NCBI GenBank assembly: GCA_947097635.1
Contig: CAMURW010000002.1
Coordinates: 1 to 23,559 of the forward strand
DNA length: 23,559 nucleotides
Source: an uncultured Bacteroidales bacterium
Lineage (GTDB): Bacteria > Bacteroidota > Bacteroidia > Bacteroidales > P3
Reading direction: 5' to 3'
In this document: positions 22,398 through 23,559 of the stretch, piece by piece
Numbering within the stretch: the stretch's first letter is position 1
How the letters are laid out: every line of letters begins with the position of its first letter
Notes under the pieces: model-generated
Databases searched by the model: none
Seen by the model: only the letters and a program-made list of their open reading frames with translations
Told to the model about the DNA's origin: nothing
Position numbers and translations under genes: made by a program

Positions 22398-23559
22398 ATG
22401 GCAAAGAAAAATGTAAATCACTGCAGCTTCTGTGGACGTTCGGGTGACGAGGTGAGATTGCTATTCTCGGGAATAGATGGCTATATCTGTGACGAGTGTG
22501 CCAAAAATGCCGCCACAGTGCTTATGAAAGAAGGCCTTTACACGCAGAATGAGATAAAACACCTAATGGAAGACCAGAAAGGCAAACACGAGGCGTTTGC
22601 AGAGGTAACTGGAAAGGCATCGAAAGACCATGAAATAAAGATTCCCACGCCCGCCGAGATAAAGGGATATCTGGATCAATATGTGATAGGACAGGACGAG
22701 GCAAAGCGGGTGTTGGCAGTGGCAGTGTACAACCACTACAAACGTTTGCGCTACTCTGCCACGCACCGCAAGAGCAACGACGTGGAGATAGAAAAGTCCA
22801 ACATCGTGATGGTAGGCACCACAGGCACTGGCAAGACGCTGATTGCCCGTACCATTGCTAAGATGCTGGACGTGCCTTTTGCCATTAGCGATGCCACTAC
22901 TCTCACCGAGGCCGGCTATGTGGGCGACGACGTGGAGAACGTGCTGGTGCGACTGCTGCAGGCAGCCGATTTCGACGTGGCAGCGGCAGAACGCGGCATT
23001 GTATTCATCGACGAAATCGACAAGATAGCACGCAAAAGTGAGAGTGTATCCATCACTCGCGATGTGAGCGGCGAAGGTGTGCAGCAGGCTCTGCTGAAAT
23101 TACTGGAAGGTGCTGAAGTAAGCGTGCCGCCACAAGGAGGACGCAAACACCCCGAGCAAAAAACCATCACAGTGAACACCCGCAACATATTGTTCATCTG
23201 TGGGGGTGCTTTCGATGGCATAGAACGCGTGATAGCGCGTCGCATGAAGAGCAATTCCATAGGCTACGCCAATGTCAAAGAACGCCAGGGAGTGGACGAT
23301 GACAACATTATGCGGCACGTCATGCCCATGGATCTGAAGAAGTTCGGCCTTATTCCCGAGCTGGTGGGACGTTTCCCCGTCCTCACCTATCTGCACCCGC
23401 TGGACAAAACAGCATTGCGCAACATCCTCACGGAGCCCAAGAATGCCCTCACCAGGCAATATCAGGAACTCTTCAAAATGGACGACGTGACACTGACTTT
23501 CGACAAAGAAGCGCTGGACGCTGTGGTAGACCACACTGTGGAACTGGGTCTCGGTGCAC
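22398..23559 (+). CDS. clpX: ATP-dependent protease ATPase subunit ClpX (C-terminus cut by window edge)
   Basis: ClpX is the AAA+ unfoldase that feeds substrates to ClpP. From the ATG at 22398 the frame stays open for 387 codons to the end of the window. It has the zinc-binding N-domain (C9, C12, C31, C34), Walker A GTTGTGKT (K146), Walker B VFIDEID (D205, E206), and SGEGVQQALLKLLEG and GGAFDGIE. The usual ClpP-docking loop IGF is IGY (residues 288-290). The sequence stops in the sensor-2 region (ELGLGA), so only about 20-30 residues are missing. No clpP is visible upstream: the gene follows rodA by 73 nt, whereas Bacteroidetes clpX often lies next to clpP. Confidence 0.97.
   Translation, partial: MAKKNVNHCSFCGRSGDEVRLLFSGIDGYICDECAKNAATVLMKEGLYTQNEIKHLMEDQKGKHEAFAEVTGKASKDHEIKIPTPAEIKGYLDQYVIGQDEAKRVLAVAVYNHYKRLRYSATHRKSNDVEIEKSNIVMVGTTGTGKTLIARTIAKMLDVPFAISDATTLTEAGYVGDDVENVLVRLLQAADFDVAAAERGIVFIDEIDKIARKSESVSITRDVSGEGVQQALLKLLEGAEVSVPPQGGRKHPEQKTITVNTRNILFICGGAFDGIERVIARRMKSNSIGYANVKERQGVDDDNIMRHVMPMDLKKFGLIPELVGRFPVLTYLHPLDKTALRNILTEPKNALTRQYQELFKMDDVTLTFDKEALDAVVDHTVELGLGA

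Overview
The window looks like chromosomal DNA of a Bacteroidales bacterium, most likely from a type IX secretion (T9SS)-bearing, Prevotella-like lineage. The reasons are the gene families (Bacteroidetes-type L17 with a long tail, zinc-free S4, DUF4369 and DUF3089 lipoproteins), many upstream sequences that match the Bacteroidetes -7 promoter element TAnnTTTG, and a carboxypeptidase ending in a T9SS sorting domain. No database search was possible, so the genus is an inference.

Layout. 41-3554 (+) is the end of the ribosomal protein supercluster: rpmJ, rpsM, rpsK, rpsD, rpoA, rplQ, with unusually long intercistronic gaps, three of which hold GC-rich inverted repeats. 3732-5024 (+) is enolase, closed by a strong terminator. 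5025-5735 has no intact gene; it holds a repeat copy, a probable transposase remnant with its promoter, and an orphan minus-strand promoter. 5736-7019 (-) is glyA. 7020-7755 has promoters and an odd non-coding block. 7756-8730 (+) is a DUF3089 alpha/beta-hydrolase lipoprotein. 8877-12831 (-) is a four-gene run: small lipoprotein, DUF4369/degenerate thioredoxin protein, mannose-6-phosphate isomerase, and secreted M14 carboxypeptidase. 13026-13929 (+) is a small membrane protein plus elongation factor P. 14059-15550 (+) is a lipoprotein of the M28/glutaminyl cyclase family followed 1 nt later by a Rieske-like lipoprotein. 15551-16442 is gene-poor with tandem and dispersed repeats. 16443-19103 (+) is a copper P-type ATPase followed by a Nim-like flavin-binding protein. 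19189 to the end (+) is mrdA (PBP2), rodA and a clpX cut by the window edge.

The most notable feature is the copper ATPase at 16443-18590. It keeps the metal-binding, A, P and membrane parts but only 45 residues separate the phosphorylated Asp (D421) from the TGD motif (D466). The whole nucleotide-binding domain, including the SEHP-type motif, therefore appears to be missing, in frame. The same ORF runs without a stop into a second, CopZ-like HMA domain that has its own internal ATG. Other points worth a look are the His/Cys-rich tail of the mannose-6-phosphate isomerase, a Rieske-like lipoprotein with changed ligand residues, a thioredoxin-fold protein without CxxC, and two diverged copies of a short repeat about 10.7 kb apart.

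By function: translation and transcription machinery, glycolysis (eno), one-carbon metabolism (glyA), mannose/fructose phosphate interconversion, cell elongation (mrdA-rodA), proteolysis (clpX), copper handling, and a set of exported lipoproteins.
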